Assembly: GCA_036399715.1 (NCBI GenBank) | Contig: DASWMO010000027.1 | Coordinates: 1-23,131, forward strand | Direction: 5' to 3' | Source of the DNA: DASVSE01 sp036399715 | GTDB taxonomy: Bacteria; Bacteroidota; Rhodothermia; Rhodothermales; Rubricoccaceae | DNA length: 23,131 bases | Part shown: positions 14,340 through 21,493 of the stretch, piece after piece | Position numbering within the stretch: the first letter of the stretch is position 1 | Layout of the letters: every line of letters starts with the position of its first letter | Notes under the pieces: generated by a model | Told to the model about the DNA's origin: nothing | Seen by the model: only the letters and a program-made list of their open reading frames with translations | Databases searched by the model: none | Made by a program: the position numbers and the translations under genes

Positions 14340-16643
14340 CTAGAAGCGGACGGTGAACGAGACGTTGGGCAGGCGCGGCAGCTGCGTCACCCGCGTGATC
14401 TCGACGGGGTTGGCGTCGAAGTCGTACGTCACGAACCACACGTTGCGGCGGCTGTACAGGTTGACGACCTGCAGCTGAACCTCGGTGTCGCGGAACATCA
14501 GCGTCCGCCCACTCCGTGCGAGCCCGACGTCGACGCGGTGGTAGTTCGGCAGGCGGGCGTTGTTGAGGCTCGGTGAGAAGAGGCCGTCCGCGCTCGTCGT
14601 GCTGAACGGCAGGCCGGAGATCTCGTAGCGGTCCGTCGGCGCCGTGTACGCCTGCCCGGTCGCGAACGTGCCGGCCGTCGTGACCTTCCACCCGCGGCCG
14701 ATGTCGTAACTCGCGACGGCGGTAACGTCGTGGAGGCGGTCGTACTTGGGGGGGAAGTAGGTCGAGAAGGCGGGCTCGGCGGGGTAACGTCGGCGCGTCG
14801 TGCCGAGGGTGTAGCTCAGGAGGCCCGTGAGGCGGCCGGTCCCCTTTTCGAGCAGGAACTCGGCGCCGGCGGCGTAGCCGCGGCCGAAGCGGAACAGCTC
14901 CTGGTATGCCAGCCCGGACACGTCCTGCACCTCGGGCCGGATGTCGAACAGGTCGCGCATCGTCCGGCCGTAGGCCTCGACGTCGAGGCGGTAGCCGCCG
15001 CCGAGGCGCGTCTTGGCGCCGAGCACGAGCTGGTCCCCGCTCTGCGGCTCCACGCCGACACCCGTCGTGACCCACGTGTCGAAGGCAGAGAAGGCCTCGT
15101 TGGAGATCAGCGACAGGAACTGGTGGTAACGGCCTGCCGCGGCCTGGAGCACGACGCGGTCGCCGAACGACCGCTCGACCTGGAGCTGCGGCGAGACGCG
15201 GACGTAGGTTGCCGGGATGCCCGCGGCGTCGGTCCGCAGGTCGTCGGTGACGCTGCGAAACGCCTCGGCGCGGACGCCGGCCGTGACCGAGAACCCGGCC
15301 CCCGGCCGCAGGCGCGTCTGGAGGTAGGCCGAGCCGTACGTCGACGGGTTGAGGTAGTCCGTCGCGACGGTCCCGTTGAACTCCGACCGCAGGCCGAGAC
15401 GGAGAATGCCGCCCCAGACGCCGCCGCGGAGGGAGACGTCGGCTGTCGGGCTCCACTCCGTATCGAGGCGGCCGGAGTAATCCGTGATCGTGTTGGGGCG
15501 GCTGAAGGTCGTCTCGGCGATCGTCCCCGTCGGGTAGCTGAAGTAGCGGCTCGCGGTCGCGCGCGCGCTCGCGAAGACGGTCCCGGAGAGGATGCGGTTG
15601 TAGGCCAGCGACGCGGTCCGGTTGCCGTAGTCGAGCGCGAACTCGCTGTCGTCCCCGAAGCCCAGCCGGACGTTGTCGCGGCCGGCGTAGACGGCGAACG
15701 AGAGGCGGTCGCGGGGCGTGAGGTCGACTCCGACGCGCGCGTTGACGTCGTAGAAGTAGAACCCGTCCGGGACGGCCAGGCTGTCGGGCGTCGTGCGGAG
15801 GTACGCGAGGAGCGGTTCCAGCGTGGACCGCCTCGCGGCGAGCATGTACGAGCCCCGCCCGCCGGCAATCGGCCCCTCGACGCCGACGCGGCTCGCGAGC
15901 ACGCCGAGCGTCGCCGTGCCGGCCGTGCGGCTGCGGTTGCCGTCGCGGCTCGAAATGTCGAGGACCGAGCCCAGCCGGCCGCCGTACTCGGACGGGTACG
16001 CGCCCTTGAACAGCCGGACGTCCTTGATCGCGTCGGTGTTGAACGTCGAGAAGAAGCCGAAGAAGTGCGTCGGGTTGTAGACCGTCGTGCCGTCGAGCAG
16101 GATCAGCGTCTGGTCCGGCGAGCCGCCGCGGATGTAGAGCGCTGAGGAGAAGTCGCTCGCGGACTTGACGCCGGGTAGAAGCTGGATCGAGCGGAAGAGG
16201 TCGGCCTCGAAGACCGTCGGCAGGCTCTGGACGAGGCGGATCGGGACGTCGGCGACGCCCGGAGGGCGCTCGTCCGAGAGCGACTGCTGGCGGGCCTCGA
16301 CGACGGCCTCGCCGAGCGACTCGGGCGTGAGCGCGGCGTCCGCCTGGCGCGTCTCGCCGGGGGCGAGCGTGAGTTCGATCCGCTGCGCGGCGTACCCGAC
16401 GTAGGACACGCGGAGCACGACCGGCCCGGCCGGAAGGCCCGCGAGCGAGTAGAAGCCCTGCACGTTCGTCGCGACGCCGCGCTCGGTCCCACTAGCTGGG
16501 CTCTCGACGCGGACCGTCGCCTGGACGAGCGTCTCGCCGGTTTCGGCGTCGCGGACGAACCCGTTGACGGTCGCCGTCTGGGCGGCAGGCGCAGCCGCCC
16601 CGAGCAGGACGCCAGCGAGAAGGAGAGCGAGGGGTCGGAGCAT
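14340..16643 (-). CDS. TonB-dependent outer-membrane receptor with carboxypeptidase-regulatory-like domain
   Basis: 767 residues. The signal peptide (1-21) is followed by a CarboxypepD_reg-like domain (about 24-105; G-F-V-R-D-A-E-T-G-E-T-L), then the plug (about 125-235) with L-Y-I-R-G-G-S-P-D-Q-T-L-I-L-L-D-G and G-A-Y-P-S-E-Y-G-G-R-L-G-S. A long beta-barrel region follows, ending T-V-R-F, the aromatic end recognised by the BAM machinery. It takes up a ligand through the outer membrane using TonB energy. The total length is short for SusC proteins and no SusD gene is present, so this is the FecA/CirA-like class paired with DUF4249, not a glycan SusCD system. ATG 16643 gives the signal peptide; the upstream ATG (16688) would add 15 polar residues. 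The ligand cannot be inferred. Confidence 0.92.
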   Translation of the reverse strand: MLRPLALLLAGVLLGAAAPAAQTATVNGFVRDAETGETLVQATVRVESPASGTERGVATNVQGFYSLAGLPAGPVVLRVSYVGYAAQRIELTLAPGETRQADAALTPESLGEAVVEARQQSLSDERPPGVADVPIRLVQSLPTVFEADLFRSIQLLPGVKSASDFSSALYIRGGSPDQTLILLDGTTVYNPTHFFGFFSTFNTDAIKDVRLFKGAYPSEYGGRLGSVLDISSRDGNRSRTAGTATLGVLASRVGVEGPIAGGRGSYMLAARRSTLEPLLAYLRTTPDSLAVPDGFYFYDVNARVGVDLTPRDRLSFAVYAGRDNVRLGFGDDSEFALDYGNRTASLAYNRILSGTVFASARATASRYFSYPTGTIAETTFSRPNTITDYSGRLDTEWSPTADVSLRGGVWGGILRLGLRSEFNGTVATDYLNPSTYGSAYLQTRLRPGAGFSVTAGVRAEAFRSVTDDLRTDAAGIPATYVRVSPQLQVERSFGDRVVLQAAAGRYHQFLSLISNEAFSAFDTWVTTGVGVEPQSGDQLVLGAKTRLGGGYRLDVEAYGRTMRDLFDIRPEVQDVSGLAYQELFRFGRGYAAGAEFLLEKGTGRLTGLLSYTLGTTRRRYPAEPAFSTYFPPKYDRLHDVTAVASYDIGRGWKVTTAGTFATGQAYTAPTDRYEISGLPFSTTSADGLFSPSLNNARLPNYHRVDVGLARSGRTLMFRDTEVQLQVVNLYSRRNVWFVTYDFDANPVEITRVTQLPRLPNVSFTVRF

Positions 16644-16778
16644 CTGGACGGAGACGGGAGACAGCGAGGCCGGTTGCGACGCCGTCACGGTAACGCCGCA
16701 GCGCGAACCGGAGAAGGCCGAACGGGGTCCCGCCGCTCGTCCGCATGCGGCTTTCCGCCAATCGTCACCCGCGGCTTG

Positions 16779-17741
16779 CTACTCGACGACCTCGGGCGTG
16801 TCCGCCTCGTCCACGGTCTCCATCGGGATCGGGCGCGCGGGCCGCTCGCCGGTGTCGAGAAAGTGCCGGACTTCGAGGACGGCGAGTTCCTTTCGCTTCG
16901 CTTCGAGCATCACGTCGTACGGCGCATCGGCTGGCCCGACCTGCGCCATGATGTCGACGAGTGCCTGAACATCGTCCATGTCGAGATAGTCCGCGTGGCC
17001 CGTGCGGGTGCCGGGCTTGTGGGACGAGAGGTGGAGCTTCGGCGGGCGCCCGTTCCACGTCGCCGCGGCGCGGTCGAGGAGCGGAATCAGGCCTTCGTCC
17101 TCGGTCGTGCCCGAGGGATTGAGGCGGTGGTGGAAGAGGTCCACGATGACGGCCAGCCCGGTCCGCTCGGCGAGCCCGACGACCTCGGCGAGCGTGAACG
17201 TCGTGTCGTCGTTTTCGATGGTGAGGCGCGCGCGCGCCTCGTCCGAGAGGCGCGGCAGGTTGCGCTCGAACGCCTCCATCGCGGACGGCTTGTCGCCGTA
17301 GGCCCCGCCGACGTGAAGCGTCATCGTCCCCTTCGGGTCCATCAGCTTCAGCACGCGGGCCTGGTGGTTCAGCTCGTCCACAGAGTCCTGGACGACCTTT
17401 TCGCGCGGGCTGTTGAGGACGGTGTACTGGCCGGGGTGGCTCGTCACCCGGAGGCCCTCAGCCTTCACGAGCCCGCGGATCTGGCGAAACTTCCAGTCGA
17501 AGGCCTCGGCCCAGTCGAACGGGAAGGCGGCGAGGGGGCCGAACGGGATGAGGTCCGACGAGATGCGGAAAAAGCGGATGCCGTGGGCGATGTTCCAGCG
17601 GAGGCTCGCGAGGACGTCGTCGAGGTTCTGGGCGACGACCGGGATGACGGCCTCGGTCCGGAGGTTGGCGAGGCGGACCGTCCGGCTCTTGGTGCCGAGC
17701 GTCGTGTTGAGGCAGGCGTAGCCGAGGTGGCGCAGGCGCAT
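16779..17741 (-). CDS. uvsE: UV damage endonuclease UvsE
   Basis: 320 residues, the normal length for UvdE/UvsE. It is a TIM-barrel enzyme that nicks DNA 5' of UV photoproducts and starts alternative excision repair. The start M-R-L-R-H-L-G-Y-A-C-L-N is conserved in the family. The metal ligands expected from the Thermus enzyme are visible: His102 (S-H-P-G-Q-Y), His143 (L-H-V-G-G), Glu176 (I-E-N-D-D), Asp201 and His204/205 (D-L-F-H-H), His237/241 (H-L-S-S-H), His249 and Glu280 (M-L-E-A-K). The acidic C-terminal tail is variable. It reads on the same strand as the TonB receptor, 135 bases upstream of it, and diverges from a lipoprotein gene. A 16-base palindrome lies in that divergent gap. Confidence 0.93.
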   Translation of the reverse strand: MRLRHLGYACLNTTLGTKSRTVRLANLRTEAVIPVVAQNLDDVLASLRWNIAHGIRFFRISSDLIPFGPLAAFPFDWAEAFDWKFRQIRGLVKAEGLRVTSHPGQYTVLNSPREKVVQDSVDELNHQARVLKLMDPKGTMTLHVGGAYGDKPSAMEAFERNLPRLSDEARARLTIENDDTTFTLAEVVGLAERTGLAVIVDLFHHRLNPSGTTEDEGLIPLLDRAAATWNGRPPKLHLSSHKPGTRTGHADYLDMDDVQALVDIMAQVGPADAPYDVMLEAKRKELAVLEVRHFLDTGERPARPIPMETVDEADTPEVVE

Positions 17742-17834
17742 CGGATCGGGGCATCGAGGGGCGGGCGTACGCGCGCCGCGCGCCGCCGTGCCCGCCCCGC
17801 CTCGATTCGCGGCCCAGCACGCAACGCAGGTGAG

Positions 17835-17850
17835 TAGTCCAGACGGACTA
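17835..17850. promoter_or_regulatory. Palindrome in the uvsE/lipoprotein divergent promoter region, possible operator
   Basis: TAGTCC (17835-17840) and GGACTA (17845-17850) are exact complements around a 4-base centre, giving a two-half-site shape with 10-base spacing. It lies 93 bases upstream of uvsE and 53 bases upstream of the lipoprotein gene. It is not flanked by other A/T-rich palindromes. It does not match the SOS-box forms I know. The regulator, if any, is unknown. Confidence 0.35.
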
Positions 17851-17903
17851 TGGCGCCTGTGCGGGCGGGCGGTACTCTCGTCGCGACTCCACACACTGCC
17901 TCA

Positions 17904-18653
17904 ATGCTCCGGTCTGTCCTTCTCGTCGCCCTCGTACTTCCCGCCGTCGCCGGGTGCGACGCCTCCAGCGACGGCACAGTCGCCGTCCGCGGGCGCGTCG
18001 TGGACGCTGTTACGGGCGAGGCGCTCAGTCCGGGCCCTGCCATTATCTCGGTCCGCGGCGCCTCGTTCATGGGCGAGACGGAGACGCCGCTCCAGGGCGA
18101 GGCTGGCGCCGACGGTCGGTTTGACCTCTCGGACGTCGTCCGAAACGGGATCAACCTGGAGACGCTCACCGTGGGCTCGGCCGGACGGATCGAGTACCCC
18201 GGGGCGGACACGTCGGCCACGGCGGTCCTGTTTGGCATCGGGCGCGCGGCGTACCACCCGTATCAGACCGGCTTTAGGGGCCGTCGCGACGTCGGCGAGA
18301 TCCGACTGCTGCCAACGTGCCTGACACTCGGGGCGGTGCGGTTCTCACGGCCGCTCGCGCCGAGCGAGCAGCTCCGCATCCAGACTGTGCCAGTCCCGGA
18401 GACCCCTCCGGCGACGCTGCTCAGGGACACGCAGTTCACGTACGAGGGCAGCTCGGCGCCCGGGGTGCTGCCGCCGGATTCGCTCCGCCTATTTGCCGTC
18501 GGAGGGCGGGCCGTTCAGCTCACATGGGAGTTGGGCCAGTACAACCCGCCGACGGGTAACGGGCAGCAGGGCATCGCCCGCGGGTCGGTCGATTTACCGA
18601 CGTGCCGGCGCCACGGCGTGCTCCGCTACGCGGCAACACTCGTGCTGCCGTAG
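17904..18653 (+). CDS. Hypothetical lipoprotein with carboxypeptidase-regulatory-like fold
   Basis: 249 residues from ATG 17904. The signal peptide M-L-R-S-V-L-L-V-A-L-V-L-P-A-V-A-G precedes Cys18 (lipobox V-A-G-C), so it is a membrane-anchored envelope protein. The segment V-A-V-R-G-R-V-V-D-A-V-T-G-E-A-L (about 28-43), with later G-A-D-G-R-F-D-L, matches the pattern of CarboxypepD_reg-like beta-sandwich domains. The rest is unassigned, with two cysteines (L-P-T-C-L-T and L-P-T-C-R-R) about 95 residues apart that could pair. No function is known. The upstream in-frame ATG at 17850 would place 18 residues before the signal peptide and is rejected. It converges on the M28 peptidase gene with a 12-base gap. 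Confidence 0.78.
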   Translation: MLRSVLLVALVLPAVAGCDASSDGTVAVRGRVVDAVTGEALSPGPAIISVRGASFMGETETPLQGEAGADGRFDLSDVVRNGINLETLTVGSAGRIEYPGADTSATAVLFGIGRAAYHPYQTGFRGRRDVGEIRLLPTCLTLGAVRFSRPLAPSEQLRIQTVPVPETPPATLLRDTQFTYEGSSAPGVLPPDSLRLFAVGGRAVQLTWELGQYNPPTGNGQQGIARGSVDLPTCRRHGVLRYAATLVLP

Positions 18654-18665
18654 CCCTAGGCTTGT

Positions 18666-20105
18666 TTATCGTCCCGGCACCTCGGCCGGCGCACCATGGG
18701 GCAGGCGCTCGGGCATCTCGGCGGCGACATACAGCAGCACCGCCGTCGCAGCCACGGCGCGGGCGAGGTCGCGCGGGTTCAGCTTGTCGACCGTGTCGGC
18801 CGCGGTGTGGTGGTAGAGGAAGTAGTCCTCGTTGGCCGTGTTGAGGCTCAGGCCCGGGACGCCGTCGTCCATGAGGGGCTCGATGTCGGACCCGCCCCCG
18901 CCGGCGACGATGCCGATCTCGCCCGCCGGCTCCGATTCGAGGACGGGCCGTAGGAGCGGCTCGGCGGCTGCGCGGAGCAGGTCGAGGCCGCCCGGTGCGC
19001 CGGTGTAGCCGAAGCCGCGCGGCGCGAACACGCCCTCGTCGCTTTCGAGCGCGAGTTGGACGTTCGCCGTGGCACTCCCGAGCGAGTCGCGGAAGGCCTG
19101 CCCGCCGCGCGTGCCGTTCTCCTCGTTGGTCCAGCAGGCGACCTGGACGGTCCGGCGCGGGCGCAGCCCGAGGCGCGAGAGCACGCGCACGGCCTCCCAC
19201 GCGACGACGCAGCCGTCGAGGTCGTCCACGGCGCCCTGCCCGACGTCCCACGAGTCGATGTGGCCGCCGGCGACGACGATCTCGTTCGGCCGCTCGCGGC
19301 CCGTGACCTCGGCGAGGACGTTGCGCGAGAGGCGGTCCGGCTCGGTCCGCGCGCCCATCGCGAGGCGCACGATGGGCGTCTCGCCGCGGTCCTGCATGCG
19401 CTGCAAGCGCTCGGCCGCCTCGACGGTCACGGCGGCGGTCGGGATGCGCGCCGGGGCGCCCGCCGCCGTCGCGGGCACATCGGCGGCGTAGCGCATCGTG
19501 CCCGTGTGGGGCGTGCTCAGCGAGCGCGGCGTGACCGAGCGGACGAGCGCGGCCACGGCCCCGACGCGGGCCGCAGCGTCGGCCCCGCCGACGCGGTAGC
19601 GGACCGTCGCGCCGTAGGTCGTGAACGGGACGTTGAAGAGGACGATGCGGCCGGCCGCGTCGGCCGCGTGCGCTGCGAGGTCGTCGAACGACGACACGAC
19701 GAGGACCGGCGCCGTCAGGCCGCCGTCGGGCGTGGCCACGCTGCCGCCGAGGCCGAGGATCGCGAGCCGCGTCTCGCCGCCCGTCCCGACGAGCGCGGCC
19801 GACTCCTCGCCGCGGACCCACACGGGCACCATCGCGGGCTGCCCGCGGACGCGGTCGAGCCCGTCGGCGCGCATCCGGGCGAGGATGTCGTCGATGGCCG
19901 CTTCGAGCGCGGCCGTGCCGCTCAGGCGCGAGCCGTGCGCGTCGGCGATGGCGGCGATGCGCTCGTACGCAGCCGAATCCGAGAGGGCGAGCGCGCGGAT
20001 GCGAGCCGCCGCCTCGGCGTACGGCGCGGATGCATCCGCGGTCTGAGCGACCGCCGCCGGGGTGGCCAGGGCGACGACGGTGAGCAGAAGAACGAGGCGG
20101 GACAT
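18666..20105 (-). CDS. Secreted M28 family metallopeptidase (carboxypeptidase Q-like)
   Basis: 479 residues. The signal peptide (1-20; A-A-V-A before Q-T) indicates export. A PA-like insert (about 115-215) sits within the N-terminal part. The M28 catalytic domain (about 258-465) has zinc ligands His282 and Asp284-region (G-G-H-I-D-S-W-D), bridging Asp294, the catalytic Glu328-Glu329 pair (T-N-E-E-N-G-T), Asp356 (E-S-D-E-G), and a late His432/433 (Y-H-H-T-A-A-D-T). This arrangement matches carboxypeptidase Q / PGCP-like dipeptidases, which release amino acids from peptides outside the cytoplasm. The usual D-D-G-A-G after the bridging Asp reads D-D-L-D-G here. ATG 20105 gives the signal peptide. 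It is divergent from the NTF2-like gene (135-base gap). Confidence 0.9.
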   Translation of the reverse strand: MSRLVLLLTVVALATPAAVAQTADASAPYAEAAARIRALALSDSAAYERIAAIADAHGSRLSGTAALEAAIDDILARMRADGLDRVRGQPAMVPVWVRGEESAALVGTGGETRLAILGLGGSVATPDGGLTAPVLVVSSFDDLAAHAADAAGRIVLFNVPFTTYGATVRYRVGGADAAARVGAVAALVRSVTPRSLSTPHTGTMRYAADVPATAAGAPARIPTAAVTVEAAERLQRMQDRGETPIVRLAMGARTEPDRLSRNVLAEVTGRERPNEIVVAGGHIDSWDVGQGAVDDLDGCVVAWEAVRVLSRLGLRPRRTVQVACWTNEENGTRGGQAFRDSLGSATANVQLALESDEGVFAPRGFGYTGAPGGLDLLRAAAEPLLRPVLESEPAGEIGIVAGGGGSDIEPLMDDGVPGLSLNTANEDYFLYHHTAADTVDKLNPRDLARAVAATAVLLYVAAEMPERLPHGAPAEVPGR

Positions 20106-20240
20106 GGCGGAGGCGCGAGACGTGAGGCGACAAGATCGCCCGTCGGCCGGCCCGCCGGCTCGCCGCGCGGCGCGCGCGGGACCCCGACGCGGGCAGCGCC
20201 CGTTCGCCGGGTCCTCTCTCCCACCGCTCCCCCTCCCGCC

Positions 20241-20606
20241 ATGTCCCCCGCCGACTTTACCGCCCGCCACGCCGCGGCGCTCCTCGCCGCCGACGCCGAC
20301 GCTGTCGCAGCACTCTACACCGACGACGCCGTCCTCGTCGCCCTCGACGGCGTCGCCGAGGGCCGCGACGCCGTCCGCGACCGCTACGCGACGTTTTTCG
20401 AGTACCACGGCACGATCGCCTCCGCCGAGACGACGCACAGCCAGACGACGGCCGACGCAGCGTTCACGCGTCTCTCGCTCCAGAGCGACCGCGGCGCGTT
20501 CTCGCTCGTCAACGTGTTCGAGATCGACGGCGACGCCTGCCGGCGGCATTTTTCGAACGAGATCGAGGTGACGCTGAACCGGGACGAGGTCGAGCGGGAC
20601 ATGTAA
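20241..20606 (+). CDS. Small NTF2-like/SnoaL-type protein
   Basis: 121 residues, no signal peptide. The sequence follows the SnoaL/DUF4440 NTF2-like pattern: an N-terminal helix (F-T-A-R-H-A-A-A-L-L-A-A-D-A-D-A-V-A-A-L-Y), then T-D-D-A-V-L-V-A-L-D-G-V-A-E-G-R-D-A-V-R, then beta strands ending in V-N-V-F-E-I-D-G-D. Such proteins form a cone-shaped pocket and serve as isomerases, dehydratases or ligand binders; a specific role cannot be read. ATG 20241 is the first start compatible with the fold. It lies alone on the plus strand, divergent from the peptidase gene, and is the last gene before the mosaic accessory segment. Confidence 0.75.
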   Translation: MSPADFTARHAAALLAADADAVAALYTDDAVLVALDGVAEGRDAVRDRYATFFEYHGTIASAETTHSQTTADAAFTRLSLQSDRGAFSLVNVFEIDGDACRRHFSNEIEVTLNRDEVERDM

Positions 20607-20754
20607 CCGCGCTATCTGCTTCTGCTGCAACGGTCTCGGCTTCCGGTGATAGGTTAGGGCCGTTGCACTTCTGATAAATCTCATCGAGCCTGGCCAACAC
20701 CTGGCCTACAAATCCTGCGTTGGGTGTCTGCTGGTACGGGTGGAGCAGCAGGAG
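20607..20754 (-). pseudogene. Unidentified coding-like fragment of lower G+C
   Basis: An open frame on the minus strand reads H-P-Y-Q-Q-T-P-N-A-G-F-V-G-Q, then V-L-A-R-L-D-E-I-Y-Q-K-C-N-G-P-N-L-S, then P-E-A-E-T-V-A-A-E-A-D-S-A-V. It looks protein-like and uses A/T-ending codons more than neighbouring genes. A stop lies at 20755-20757 and no ATG is present; a GTG at 20700 is the only start-like codon. The frame continues into the antisense of the NTF2-like gene. It is probably a remnant of a foreign gene. The family is not recognised. Confidence 0.3.
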
Positions 20755-20767
20755 TTAGCGACCTCGG

Positions 20768-20842
20768 TTGCGCCTCATCGCCGCCGGCTCCCGCACCATC
20801 ACCGACGCCGCCCTCGTCGCCGACACGATCGCGGCAAGTAGC
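20768..20842 (+). pseudogene. Truncated DUF2493/SLOG-family gene start
   Basis: From a TTG codon the frame reads R-L-I-A-A-G-S-R-T-I-T-D-A-A-L-V-A-D-T-I-A-A-S, which matches the N-terminal nucleotide-binding strand and helix of DUF2493 (YspA/YpsA-related SLOG) proteins. The family continues with a V-S-G-G-A-R-G-V-D motif and totals about 120-150 residues. Here that motif is absent and the frame turns into unrelated sequence, so only about 25 residues remain. SLOG proteins are often carried by phages, plasmids and conflict loci. The identification rests on a short match, so confidence is moderate. Confidence 0.45.
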
Positions 20843-21002
20843 GGGGTCCATGGATACATCTATCACCCGGGCTACCGGACCACGACGAGACGGGCGGTTG
20901 CAGTGCCCGAACGGACGCCGTACAGGCCTGGCGCGAGCGTAAGCGGGAGCGGGGCCGTGCTTAACCATTGCCGAGGACGGCCCGTCGTCGAGGGGGCCTC
21001 AC

Positions 21003-21150
21003 ACGGCGCAGCTGCCCGTTCACCTTGCCCTCCTCGTAGGGGCCCTTCTCGCCCCCTTCGGGGTCTCCGCCCAGGACCGCACGGGGGACTGGCAGGTCGA
21101 CCTCGACTCCGTGTTCACCGTGTTCTTCCCCAAGGATCACTCGTTCTGGC
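21003..21150 (+). pseudogene. Orphan signal peptide and start of a secreted protein, truncated
   Basis: The plus-strand frame reads A-Q-L-P-V-H-L-A-L-L-V-G-A-L-L-A-P-F-G-V-S-A-Q, a convincing signal peptide with an A-Q cleavage site. About 20 mature residues follow (D-R-T-G-D-W-Q-V-D-L-D-S-V-F-T-V-F-F-P-K). No ATG, GTG or TTG precedes the signal peptide in frame after the stop at 20940-20942. After about 21150 the frame runs antisense to the DUF4180 gene. It looks like a gene that lost both its start and its body. Confidence 0.45.
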
Positions 21151-21471
21151 CACCCTCTCTTCAAGCCACAGCACGGCCTCAGCCCGTGTTCCAAAACTGC
21201 GGAACGCCGTTCCCCGGTTCGCCTCTACAGCGAACGCCTGAAACGAAGCGGAGTGCTTGGACAGGTCAGAGACGACAGCGGCCATCGCCACCCCGTAGAG
21301 CGTGAGGCGGCGCAGGACGTCGCCGGCCACGCCAGAGCTGAGGTCGAAGAACGCGGGTGAGAGCGCGCCCACGTCCGCGAGGAGCGCAGGTGCTCCGGCC
21401 TCGATGCAGGCCGTGACAAGGGCGTTCGGATCGAACGGGCCTGGGCCATTGGGTTCGAAGTACGGAAGCAT
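21115..21471 (-). CDS. DUF4180 domain protein
   Basis: 118 residues from ATG 21471. The core matches DUF4180: A-L-V-T-A-C-I-E-A-G-A, then L-S-P-A-F-F-D-L-S-S-G-V-A-G-D-V-L-R-R-L, then S-D-L-S-K-H-S-A-S-F-Q-A-F-A-V-E-A-N-R-G. The family has a STAS-like or small alpha/beta character and no established function. The N-terminus (14 residues before the first helix) is about 15-20 residues shorter than I recall for the family, so the first strand may be lost or replaced. The C-terminal tail runs over the remnant of a plus-strand secreted-protein gene. It is the last gene of the five-gene minus-strand run, 22 bases after the immunity-protein stop. Confidence 0.8.
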   Translation of the reverse strand: MLPYFEPNGPGPFDPNALVTACIEAGAPALLADVGALSPAFFDLSSGVAGDVLRRLTLYGVAMAAVVSDLSKHSASFQAFAVEANRGTAFRSFGTRAEAVLWLEERVARTSDPWGRTR

Positions 21472-21493
21472 CGCGTGGTGCGGTGGCAGTCGG

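Larger units (their letters stand above)
20607..21114. other. 508-base gene-poor mosaic stretch with gene remnants
   Basis: No complete gene is seen. It holds three coding-like fragments, annotated separately: a minus-strand open frame at 20607-20754, a DUF2493-like start at 20768-20842, and a signal-peptide N-terminus at 21003-21150. Between 20843 and 20942 another plus-strand frame ends in R-T-D-A-V-Q-A-W-R-E-R-K-R-E-R, of unknown origin. Base composition is locally less G+C-rich at 20610-20740 than in the flanking genes. Confidence 0.5.

Noticed and set aside
20843..20942. Frame ending R-T-D-A-V-Q-A-W-R-E-R-K-R-E-R as a possible gene C-terminus
   Set aside because: No start, no recognised family and overlapping alternative frames; kept only as part of the mosaic stretch.
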